This document shows positions 27,535-35,788 of a DNA stretch of 64,000 nucleotides, one piece after another; the stretch's first letter is position 1, and each line of letters opens with the position of its first letter. A program made the position numbers and the translations under genes. Below the pieces are notes generated by a model. It did no database searches. It saw only the letters and a list, made by a program, of their open reading frames with translations, and was not told the origin of the DNA. This DNA is from Bacteroidales bacterium UBA3143. GTDB lineage: Bacteria; Bacteroidota; Bacteroidia; Bacteroidales; Dysgonomonadaceae. The stretch spans positions 1 to 64,000 of the forward strand of contig DEZB01000025.1 of the NCBI GenBank assembly GCA_002364735.1, in the 5' to 3' direction.

Positions 27535-30500
27535 ATGAATAAAAAAAACACCTCGGGTGATTATTCTATTAGAAAAATGCCCAACAATCATTTACTATTG
27601 ATTATGAAGACAACTATTATTCTTCTCTTTACGTGTGTGTTTATTTCAGTAGCAGAAACTGGTTTTGAAATGGATGCAAAGAAAGAAGCATCTGTTAAGC
27701 AACAAACCAAAACAATTAAAGGTAAAATATTGGATGAACAGGGAAATCCAATAATTGGTGCAAACGTAATAGAAATGAACACGCCATCAAATGGTACAAT
27801 TACTGATAACGATGGAAATTTTAGTTTAGATGTTCAAAACAACGCTTCAATAAGAATAACTTATATTGGTTATTTAGAACAAATAATACCAACAGCAAAT
27901 AGAACAGACATTAATGTAACTCTTCTGGAAGACATGAGAACACTGGATGAGTTGGTTGTTATTGGTTACGGCGCAGTTCGCAAAGCAGACCTTGCAGGTG
28001 CGGTATCGGTATTAGATAACAAAAGTTTTAGAGACCAACCAATTACTCAAGTATCAGAAGCTTTTCAAGGTCGTATTGCTGGTGTGCAAGTAGTAAATAG
28101 CAACGTGCCAGGTGGAAATGTAAGAATTAGGGTTAGAGGTTCGGGCTCTATTAATAGAAGCAACGATCCTTTGTATGTAGTGGATGGTATCGTTCGTGAG
28201 AGTGGACTGACAGGTATAAATAGTGATGACATTCAGTCTGTACAAGTTTTAAAAGATGCTTCTTCTACTGCTATTTATGGATCGAGAGGTTCAAATGGAG
28301 TAGTGCTTATTACAACAAAAACAGGTAGTACAAGTCAACGTCTTATTACATTTGATGCTAACATAAGCTCATCATCTATATATAAAAAATACGATATTTT
28401 AAGTCCTTTTGAGTACGCAACAGCTTTTCGTGAAATAAAGAATCCAAATGCATTCACGGAAGAAGAAATGGCTGCCTATAAAAATGGAACAGCAGGTATT
28501 GACTGGCAAGACGAAATTTTCCGTACTGCCATTACCCAAAATTACAAAATAGCCATTTCAAGCGGTAGTAAGAGCAATACGCAGTATTATATTTCTGCCA
28601 ATTATATGGGGCTAGAGGGAATTATAGAAAACTCATCCAACAAACGATATCAAGCACGTGTAAATGTAACATCTGAAGTTACAGATTGGCTACATATAAC
28701 AAGCGACATAAATCTTTCTCACAACATTAGAATTGGACGTGGTTTTTCTGCAGGCAAAGGAAATCCTATATGGATTGCACTAAACTATTCTCCAACGATA
28801 AAGATGCAAGACGAAGTGGGTAATTATAATCGTGACCCTTACAATGCAATAGCAGACAACCCTAAAGGAAGTTTATTATTGGAAAGTGGTGAAAATATAA
28901 GTGACATAGTAAACGGTCGAATAGATCTTCGTTTCAAAATTCTTCCTGGCTTAATGTTTACGTCAACCAATGGAATAGATAACTATGATGCCAAAGGATA
29001 TAACTTCGCCACTAAACGTGTTTCCACAAAAAGCTCGATGGGAAACAGCGAGTCTTATCGTAGAATGTTGCAAAGTTCCAACAATTTAACTTATACTGGC
29101 AACTGGGGCGATCACTCGATAGTAGCTACAGGAGTTTATGAAGCCACACAAACAGAAGGACGCTCACTATCACTCAATGGCACCAATCTTTTGACTGAAA
29201 GTGTAGGATGGTGGGATGTGAATATGGCAACAACTCACACATTTAATAATAACTTCTACAAATGGACACTCATGTCGGGAGTTGGCCGTGTTATTTACAA
29301 CTTTAAAGACAAATACCTACTAACGGGTACAATAAGAGCAGATGGTTCATCAAAATTCAGCAATAATAAATGGGGCTATTTCCCATCTATTGCAGGTGCA
29401 TGGAGTTTGGGTAACGAGGAGTTTATGCAACATCAAAATATTTTTCAAGATGTGAAAGTACGCGCCAGTTTTGGTATCGTAGGTAACCAAGCTATTGACC
29501 CTTACGGTACACTGGGATTGATGTCTCGAACGAGTTACTCTTTCGGAGGAACAAGCAATTTCACGGGTTATTGGTCAAATGCAATTGCAACACCCGATCT
29601 TACTTGGGAAAAAACGCAACAATATGACTTGGGTCTTGATTTATCAATGTTAAATCACAGAATAAGCATTTCAGCAGATTATTTCAACAAGAGAACCGTT
29701 GATGGCTTGCTCCAAAAACAAATACCAAACTATGATGGAGGTGGAAATTTCTGGGTAAATGCTGGTGAAATAAGTAACAAAGGATTTGACTTAAGTATAA
29801 CTGGTGCTGTTTTTCAAGGTAACAATTTTAACTGGTCAACTACTATTAATGGCACTTATTTAAAAAACGAGGTGCTTTCATTAGGAGGAGATGAGTTTAT
29901 TTATGGCACTACTCCCGCTTCAGGTATGTCAACAGAGGTTACTATCATAAAAGTAGGTCACCCAATTGGTTCTTTCTACGGATATATATGGGAAGGACTG
30001 GATGAAAATGGAAACAATGTATTTCAAGACACCAATAATAGTGGTGGTATTGATGCAGCCGACCGAACAATAATTGGAAAGTCTGTTCCCGATTTTACTT
30101 TTGGTTGGAACAATCAATTAAGCTGGAAAAATTGGGATTTGAATATGTTTTTCACAGGAGCAGTAGGTGAAAAGAAATTAAACATGCTCCATTTCACAAT
30201 GGCATCTATGGTCGGTGACTCAAGATTTGTTACTTTGAGAGATGCTTATGTAAACGGATTTGACAAAATAAAGGAAGGAGCAACATATCCTTCCCTTACA
30301 AGCACATCCAATAGATATGAACCAGCATCTACAAGGTGGTTGGAATCAGCAGATTATTTCCGCATGGAAAATATCAGCTTGTCATACAACATAGGTAAAT
30401 CTATTGTCAAATTTGCTGACTTAAGTCTTATATTAAGTGCCCAAAACTTGTTTACAATTTCAAATTACAAAGGCTTAGACCCCACAAGTTCGGCATTTTC

Positions 30501-30591
30501 ATCCGCTAACATTGATGTAAACAGTGGAATTGATATGGGTGCTTATCCAACACCAAGAACCATCACATTTGGTGTTAAAATGAGTTTTTAA
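27535..30591 (+). CDS. SusC/RagA-type TonB-linked outer-membrane transporter
   Basis: A 1018-residue protein (the start could also be the ATG 15 or 24 codons on, closer to the hydrophobic signal segment). After the signal comes a carboxypeptidase-regulatory-like domain (about 57-135: KGKILDEQGNPIIGANV), the TonB-box-like LDELVVIGYG, a plug domain with the SusC signature DPLYVVDGIV and VLKDASSTAIYGSRGSNGVVLITTK (about 140-260), then a 22-strand barrel ending in an aromatic residue (VKMSF). With SusD it should import a glycan or peptide oligomer using TonB energy. It starts the susC-susD-DUF5107-DUF5107 cluster. Confidence 0.95.
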   Translation: MNKKNTSGDYSIRKMPNNHLLLIMKTTIILLFTCVFISVAETGFEMDAKKEASVKQQTKTIKGKILDEQGNPIIGANVIEMNTPSNGTITDNDGNFSLDVQNNASIRITYIGYLEQIIPTANRTDINVTLLEDMRTLDELVVIGYGAVRKADLAGAVSVLDNKSFRDQPITQVSEAFQGRIAGVQVVNSNVPGGNVRIRVRGSGSINRSNDPLYVVDGIVRESGLTGINSDDIQSVQVLKDASSTAIYGSRGSNGVVLITTKTGSTSQRLITFDANISSSSIYKKYDILSPFEYATAFREIKNPNAFTEEEMAAYKNGTAGIDWQDEIFRTAITQNYKIAISSGSKSNTQYYISANYMGLEGIIENSSNKRYQARVNVTSEVTDWLHITSDINLSHNIRIGRGFSAGKGNPIWIALNYSPTIKMQDEVGNYNRDPYNAIADNPKGSLLLESGENISDIVNGRIDLRFKILPGLMFTSTNGIDNYDAKGYNFATKRVSTKSSMGNSESYRRMLQSSNNLTYTGNWGDHSIVATGVYEATQTEGRSLSLNGTNLLTESVGWWDVNMATTHTFNNNFYKWTLMSGVGRVIYNFKDKYLLTGTIRADGSSKFSNNKWGYFPSIAGAWSLGNEEFMQHQNIFQDVKVRASFGIVGNQAIDPYGTLGLMSRTSYSFGGTSNFTGYWSNAIATPDLTWEKTQQYDLGLDLSMLNHRISISADYFNKRTVDGLLQKQIPNYDGGGNFWVNAGEISNKGFDLSITGAVFQGNNFNWSTTINGTYLKNEVLSLGGDEFIYGTTPASGMSTEVTIIKVGHPIGSFYGYIWEGLDENGNNVFQDTNNSGGIDAADRTIIGKSVPDFTFGWNNQLSWKNWDLNMFFTGAVGEKKLNMLHFTMASMVGDSRFVTLRDAYVNGFDKIKEGATYPSLTSTSNRYEPASTRWLESADYFRMENISLSYNIGKSIVKFADLSLILSAQNLFTISNYKGLDPTSSAFSSANIDVNSGIDMGAYPTPRTITFGVKMSF

Positions 30592-30611
30592 TAAAAAAAA
30601 CAGAGACAAAT

Positions 30612-32207
30612 ATGAAAACAAAAATATTTATTGCCTTAGCTTTTATATTTTATTTAGTGACCCCTTCTTGCACAGATTTTCTTGACGAAGATCCAAAAGG
30701 GAGACTTACCCCCAACACCTTCTTTTCTTCACAAGATGAATTGAACATGGGAGTGAATTCTTTATATGAAAAAGTAATGAATACACAGACCCAGACAAAT
30801 CCAATGTTACCGAGATGGACGGGTGATGATATGACTACAAATCCGGGTAGTAACAAACAAGCAGCTGCCGAGTTTGATGCATTTGCGCCAGCAGACAATA
30901 ATAAAGGTGTAACCGCACATTGGAATACACATTACACTATTATTAAAGCAGCGAACTACTTAATACAAAATGCAGAAAGAACTCCTACTACACCTGCCGA
31001 AATTAATATAGCTATTGGTCAGGCAAAGTATTGGAGAGCTTATGCATATTTCATGTTAGTGAGAGTGTTTGGACCAATACCCGTGAATCTTACGGGTGAA
31101 ATAAATTATGATGCAACTTTATCAACTGTATCAGAAGTATATGCACAAATAGTAAAAGACTTGCAAGAATGCGAAACGCTTTTGCCTACAAGTTTCAAAG
31201 GACAACCACGTGTTATGTTCGGAGCAAACGCCTACATTACGCAACAAGCTGCAAAAGCTACCCTCTCATCCGTATATATGGCAATGGCAGGTTGGCCATT
31301 GAATCTAACCGAAAATTATGCAAAAGCAGCAGCTAAAGCTAAAGAAGTAATTGATGGTGTTAATAGCGGTGAGTATGAATACATCCTTGAACCTGATTTT
31401 AAAAATGTTTATGCACCAAGTTATAATTATTCGCTCGAAACAGTTGTGGGAATTAATTTTCAAAAGTCTTTTACATGGTGGCAAGATTCTCAACTCACCT
31501 CTTCCAATTTATTTGAATCGCTTGGTGGTTGGGGAGATGCTTGGGGTGAAATCCGTTTTTGGAAAAGAATGCCAGAAGGTCCAAGAAAAGATGCTATTTA
31601 TAACCCCAAAATTTTATTGAATAATAAAGCGGGAAATGATTTGATCTTTTGGTGGGAGAAAAATGAAAATGGCGTAAAATATATTCCTGAGTATCACCCC
31701 ATGTTTTCTATATTTACTGTAGGAAAAGGTGATGCCGATTATGATTACACAAAACCAGCAAGTTTGGATATGACAAATAGTCATCGCCATAGAGTTATAC
31801 GATATTCTGAAGTCCTTTTGTGGTATGCAGAATCACAAGCTCGTGCCGATGGTACACCTAATGCCTTGGCTTACGAATGTGTAAACAAGGTGCGCAATAG
31901 AGCAGGATTAGGCAATATGCCAACAGGCATGAATGGCACAGATTTCGCCAATGAAGTGGTAGCAGAACATGGATGGGAAATTGCAGGTTACTACTGTGCA
32001 TTAGTTACACGCAGGGATGATCAAATGAGAATGGAATTACTTCAAGCAACATTTAATGAGCGAGCAACAAATGCTCCTGTTGAGGTAGCTCCTGGAGTGA
32101 TGGTAACAGAATCTGTTCCTTTACCTCAAAAGACATGGAGCGAAAAGTTAGTGTATGCTCCCTACCCCGCTACAGATGCATCATTAAATCCAAACTTAGT
32201 AAGGTAA
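30612..32207 (+). CDS. SusD/RagB-type substrate-binding outer-membrane lipoprotein
   Basis: A 531-residue protein starting 20 nt after susC. The signal peptide ends in a lipobox (LVTPSCTDF, Cys near 20), followed by the SusD start block DFLDEDPKGRLTPNTFFSS. TPR-like helices and the typical AKYWRAYAYFMLVRVFGPIPV and RHRVIRYSEVLLWYAESQAR segments follow. It forms the lid over the SusC barrel and binds the substrate at the cell surface. The substrate is not predictable from sequence. Confidence 0.95.
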   Translation: MKTKIFIALAFIFYLVTPSCTDFLDEDPKGRLTPNTFFSSQDELNMGVNSLYEKVMNTQTQTNPMLPRWTGDDMTTNPGSNKQAAAEFDAFAPADNNKGVTAHWNTHYTIIKAANYLIQNAERTPTTPAEINIAIGQAKYWRAYAYFMLVRVFGPIPVNLTGEINYDATLSTVSEVYAQIVKDLQECETLLPTSFKGQPRVMFGANAYITQQAAKATLSSVYMAMAGWPLNLTENYAKAAAKAKEVIDGVNSGEYEYILEPDFKNVYAPSYNYSLETVVGINFQKSFTWWQDSQLTSSNLFESLGGWGDAWGEIRFWKRMPEGPRKDAIYNPKILLNNKAGNDLIFWWEKNENGVKYIPEYHPMFSIFTVGKGDADYDYTKPASLDMTNSHRHRVIRYSEVLLWYAESQARADGTPNALAYECVNKVRNRAGLGNMPTGMNGTDFANEVVAEHGWEIAGYYCALVTRRDDQMRMELLQATFNERATNAPVEVAPGVMVTESVPLPQKTWSEKLVYAPYPATDASLNPNLVR

Positions 32208-32265
32208 CTTTATATAAAGTATTATCTCTCTATTTTATATAGAAAGATAAATATGAATTAAAGAA

Positions 32266-32309
32266 AATATTACAATGATTTTTATTAGAATAAAAATCAT
32301 TGTAATATT
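32266..32309. terminator. 19-bp perfect hairpin after susD
   Basis: A perfect 19-bp AT-rich stem (arms 32266-32284 and 32291-32309) with a 6-nt loop, between susD and the first DUF5107 gene. It lacks a clean T-run, so it may be an attenuator, an mRNA stabiliser that sets susCD against DUF5107 levels, or a weak terminator. Confidence 0.55.
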
Positions 32310-32357
32310 GCTTTTATAAACTTTTCAAACATGATTACGAATTAAAACTTTGTCCCT

Positions 32358-35300
32358 ATGAAACATCAAATATTTAAACCTTGGTTAATACTGCTCTTTG
32401 TCTCTTTCGCTTTCAATAATATCATAGCTCAGGTATCTTTAACAGAGGAAGAGTGGGTGTTACCTACCTACTTAGTTGCTCCATCCGAAAAGAACCCCAT
32501 TTTTTTTAATAATGAAACGCACCAAGGAGCAGCCAAACAAATTTACCCATATGCAATGAATGATACCTACCTTCACGAAAGGGTAGAAAAAGCATACAAA
32601 GCCTTGATACTTGAAAATGAGTACATCAAACTTTGTGTGACACCTGAAATAGGAGGTAAATTATATTATGCTACTGACAAAACCAATGATTATAATTTCA
32701 TATATAAAAATGATGTAGTAAAACCTTCAAACATTGGAATGACTGGTGCTTGGGTGTCTGGCGGTATCGAATGGTGTGTGCTCCACCATCACCGTGCTTC
32801 TACTTTTCTACCAATGGATTATGAGTTGGTTGAGAACGAAGATGGAAGTAAAACAATTTGGATTGGAGAAACAGAGCCTCGTCAGGGAATCAGATGGACT
32901 ATTGGTATTACTTCATTCCCTGGAAAATCATATTTCGAAGCAGAGTTGAAGATACATAATAAGACTCCATTTACACATTCGTTTTTATATTGGGCTAATT
33001 TAGCCGCACAAGCCAATAAAGATTACCAAGTTATCTTTCCGCCGAGTGTTCAGTTTGCAACTTATCATGCCAAAAACGATTTCACGCGTTGGCCTATCTC
33101 AACAGAAGTATACCAAGGACAAGATTTTACAGAAGGTGTTGATATTAGCTATTGGAAGAATTCGATTAGATCAAACTCTTTTTTTGCACATGATTTAAAA
33201 GAAGATTTCATGGGCGGATATGACCATGGTAGAGAAACTGGAATTGCTCACATCGCTGATCACCACATAGTGAAAGGAGCCAAGGTATGGGAATGGGGAT
33301 CGGGACCCCGAGGACAAGCTACAGAGGCAAGATTAACAGAAAACGCTGGACCCTATTTAGAGTTAATGACGGGTATATTTTCTGACAATCAACCCGATTA
33401 TAGTTGGATCAAACCTTACGAAGTGAAAACTGCCAAGCAATATTGGTATCCTGTAAAAGATATAGAAGGTTTCAAAAATGCAAACCTAAACGGAGCTGTC
33501 AATCTTGAAAAAAGAGAAAACAATGAAGTATTTTTGGGATATTATTCTACCCAAAAACTAAACAACGCAAAAGTAATTTTAAAGAACGGCAATAAAGTAA
33601 TCTTTGAAAAAGAACTTACCATATCACCTGAAAAAGGCTTCACACAGACAGTGAAAATCAATGAAGATTTCAAGTTGACTGATCTTTATACAGAGATGGT
33701 AAATACGGACAATGGAGAAGTGCTTATCTCATATCAACCAGTTGAAAGAGAAATTCAAAAAGACCTTCCTGAGATAGTTAAGCCCCCGCTTGATCCGAAA
33801 GACATTAAAACAATTGAGGAGGTATTTCTTGCAGGTAAACGTATTGAGCAATTCAATCACGCAACATATAACCCCATGAATTATTATGAGGAAGCACTCG
33901 CTCGTGATCCATATGATATACGCACAAATACTGCTGTTGGAAATATATACCTCGAAAATGGTGACTATACAAATGCGCGCAAATATTTAGGCAATGCAAT
34001 TAAAAGACTTACCCAAGATTATACAAGACCAAAAGAAACGGAGCCTTTATACCTGCAAGGTTTAACACTAAAAGCTTTAGAGCTTTACGATGAAGCCATT
34101 GATACACTCTACAGAGCTGCGTGGGATTACCCATTTTCGGCCGCTTCCTATTTGGAGTTATCCAAAATATCAACATTAAGAGGTGACTACTCCAAAGCTT
34201 TAGAACAAATAAATGAGTCGTTGGCCACCAATGCAAGAAATAACAGTGCAATTGCTCTGAAAGCATCCATTCTAAGAAAGATGGGCGATTTTGAAGAAGC
34301 CGCAAACACCATAAAATCAATTATTGAAACAGATCCTCTCGATTTCAGAGCTGCAAACGAATCCTATCTTATAGCCAAGGGATCTGGAGACACGCAAAAT
34401 GCGGATAAAAAGTTTGCTGCTTTGAAAAAGAATATGAGGGACTTCGATCAAAACTACCTTGAACTTGCTGCTAATTATATCAACGATGGCCTGCTTGAAG
34501 ATGCTAAAGAAGTCCTCACCAGATTTAATGGCAAGCACCCAATGGTTAGTTACTATTTGGGATACCTTGAAGCTAAAAATGGAAATGTGCAAGAAGCTGA
34601 CAACTATTTTAAGGAAGCATCTGCACTGTCGGAAGAATATGTTTTTCCATACCGCCTTCAAACTATTAAAGTGTTAGAAGCAGCTCTTAAACAAAATCCT
34701 GAAGATGGAAAGGCACTTTACTATCTTGGAAATATTTACTACCACCGTAATCAACGAGACAAAGCAATGGTTCAATGGGAGGATGCTTTAAAATACAACC
34801 CAAATCTGGCTGTTGCATATCGTAATTTAGGATGGGCTTATTATAATCATTTAGAGGATGGTAAAAAAGCAATAACAGCTTATGAAAAAGCAATTGAGCT
34901 TAAAGATGATCAACCTATATACTACGAAGAGCTTGATGAACTATATGAAATGAGCAATACACCAATCGCAACAAGACTAAAACTATTTGATGGACGCAAC
35001 GATATTGTTTCCCAACGGGATGATGCTTTTGCACGACAAATTGCAGTTTTAACCCTTGCAGGACAAGCTGATAAAGCGGTTGAATACCTTGACGGGAAAA
35101 CATTTAGTTACCGCGAAGGAAGCTCAAGAAGTAGAGACATCGTGATTGATGCCCATCTAACGCTTGGCGTAAAATACTTACAAGAAAAGAATTATCAGAA
35201 AGCTTTAGACAACTTTATGTTGGCTCAGGTTCCTGATGAAGAAGCAAGTGGCAGTAGAGCTGGCAATAGAAACATTCAAGTTCTTTATTTCTTAGGTTTG

Positions 35301-35684
35301 GCCAATGAAGGTTTGAACAACGAGTCAAAAGCAAAAGAGAATTTCAAAGCATCATCCGAACTAAAATCATCCCCCAATGGATATGTTAGCTATTATAGTG
35401 GAATGAGCAATCTGAAGTTGGGCAACAAATCAGAAGCGAATAACATATTTAGAAACATGATCAATGAAGCCGATAAACAATTAGAACAAAAGGTAGAATC
35501 AGACTTTTTCACTAAATTTGGTGCAAGTGAAGCTGAGAATGTACGATTATCAAACGCCTATTTACTAAAAGGTTTGGCTTACAAAGGTCTTGGTGAAAAT
35601 AAATTAGCCAGCGAAAATCTGAAAAAAGCTGTTGAACTATCCTATAGCAACCTTTGGGCTAAAGTTGAATTAGATAATTTATAA
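32358..35684 (+). CDS. Secreted DUF5107 protein with TPR repeats (first of two paralogues)
   Basis: An 1108-residue protein with a Sec signal peptide (about 1-25, ending NNIIAQ). Residues of about 40-370 form a DUF5107 domain, recognised by IGGKLYYATDKTNDYNFIY, GMTGAWVSGGIEW and HHHRASTF; I recall this family as beta-sandwich, mutarotase-like. From about residue 480 to the end there are many TPR-type helix pairs (for example AYRNLGWAYYNHLEDGKKA). It is probably periplasmic or surface-attached; I expect carbohydrate recognition or an unassigned glycan-active role because it follows susCD. It lies 150 nt after susD behind a strong hairpin. Catalytic residues cannot be assigned. Confidence 0.82.
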   Translation: MKHQIFKPWLILLFVSFAFNNIIAQVSLTEEEWVLPTYLVAPSEKNPIFFNNETHQGAAKQIYPYAMNDTYLHERVEKAYKALILENEYIKLCVTPEIGGKLYYATDKTNDYNFIYKNDVVKPSNIGMTGAWVSGGIEWCVLHHHRASTFLPMDYELVENEDGSKTIWIGETEPRQGIRWTIGITSFPGKSYFEAELKIHNKTPFTHSFLYWANLAAQANKDYQVIFPPSVQFATYHAKNDFTRWPISTEVYQGQDFTEGVDISYWKNSIRSNSFFAHDLKEDFMGGYDHGRETGIAHIADHHIVKGAKVWEWGSGPRGQATEARLTENAGPYLELMTGIFSDNQPDYSWIKPYEVKTAKQYWYPVKDIEGFKNANLNGAVNLEKRENNEVFLGYYSTQKLNNAKVILKNGNKVIFEKELTISPEKGFTQTVKINEDFKLTDLYTEMVNTDNGEVLISYQPVEREIQKDLPEIVKPPLDPKDIKTIEEVFLAGKRIEQFNHATYNPMNYYEEALARDPYDIRTNTAVGNIYLENGDYTNARKYLGNAIKRLTQDYTRPKETEPLYLQGLTLKALELYDEAIDTLYRAAWDYPFSAASYLELSKISTLRGDYSKALEQINESLATNARNNSAIALKASILRKMGDFEEAANTIKSIIETDPLDFRAANESYLIAKGSGDTQNADKKFAALKKNMRDFDQNYLELAANYINDGLLEDAKEVLTRFNGKHPMVSYYLGYLEAKNGNVQEADNYFKEASALSEEYVFPYRLQTIKVLEAALKQNPEDGKALYYLGNIYYHRNQRDKAMVQWEDALKYNPNLAVAYRNLGWAYYNHLEDGKKAITAYEKAIELKDDQPIYYEELDELYEMSNTPIATRLKLFDGRNDIVSQRDDAFARQIAVLTLAGQADKAVEYLDGKTFSYREGSSRSRDIVIDAHLTLGVKYLQEKNYQKALDNFMLAQVPDEEASGSRAGNRNIQVLYFLGLANEGLNNESKAKENFKASSELKSSPNGYVSYYSGMSNLKLGNKSEANNIFRNMINEADKQLEQKVESDFFTKFGASEAENVRLSNAYLLKGLAYKGLGENKLASENLKKAVELSYSNLWAKVELDNL

Positions 35685-35737
35685 TATTCAGCGCGTAACT
35701 CAATGAATCATCACAATAAATAAATGTTTAAAGCATA

Positions 35738-35776
35738 AATAGAAGAGAATAATAAATAAGTTCTCTTCTATTTTTT
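35738..35776 (+). terminator. Terminator between the two DUF5107 genes
   Basis: AATAGAAGAGAA pairs with TTCTCTTCTATT (12 bp, 11-nt loop) and is followed by TTTT. It may be leaky, since the next gene starts only about 13 nt further on. Confidence 0.65.
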
Positions 35777-35788
35777 AATCAATTTGAC

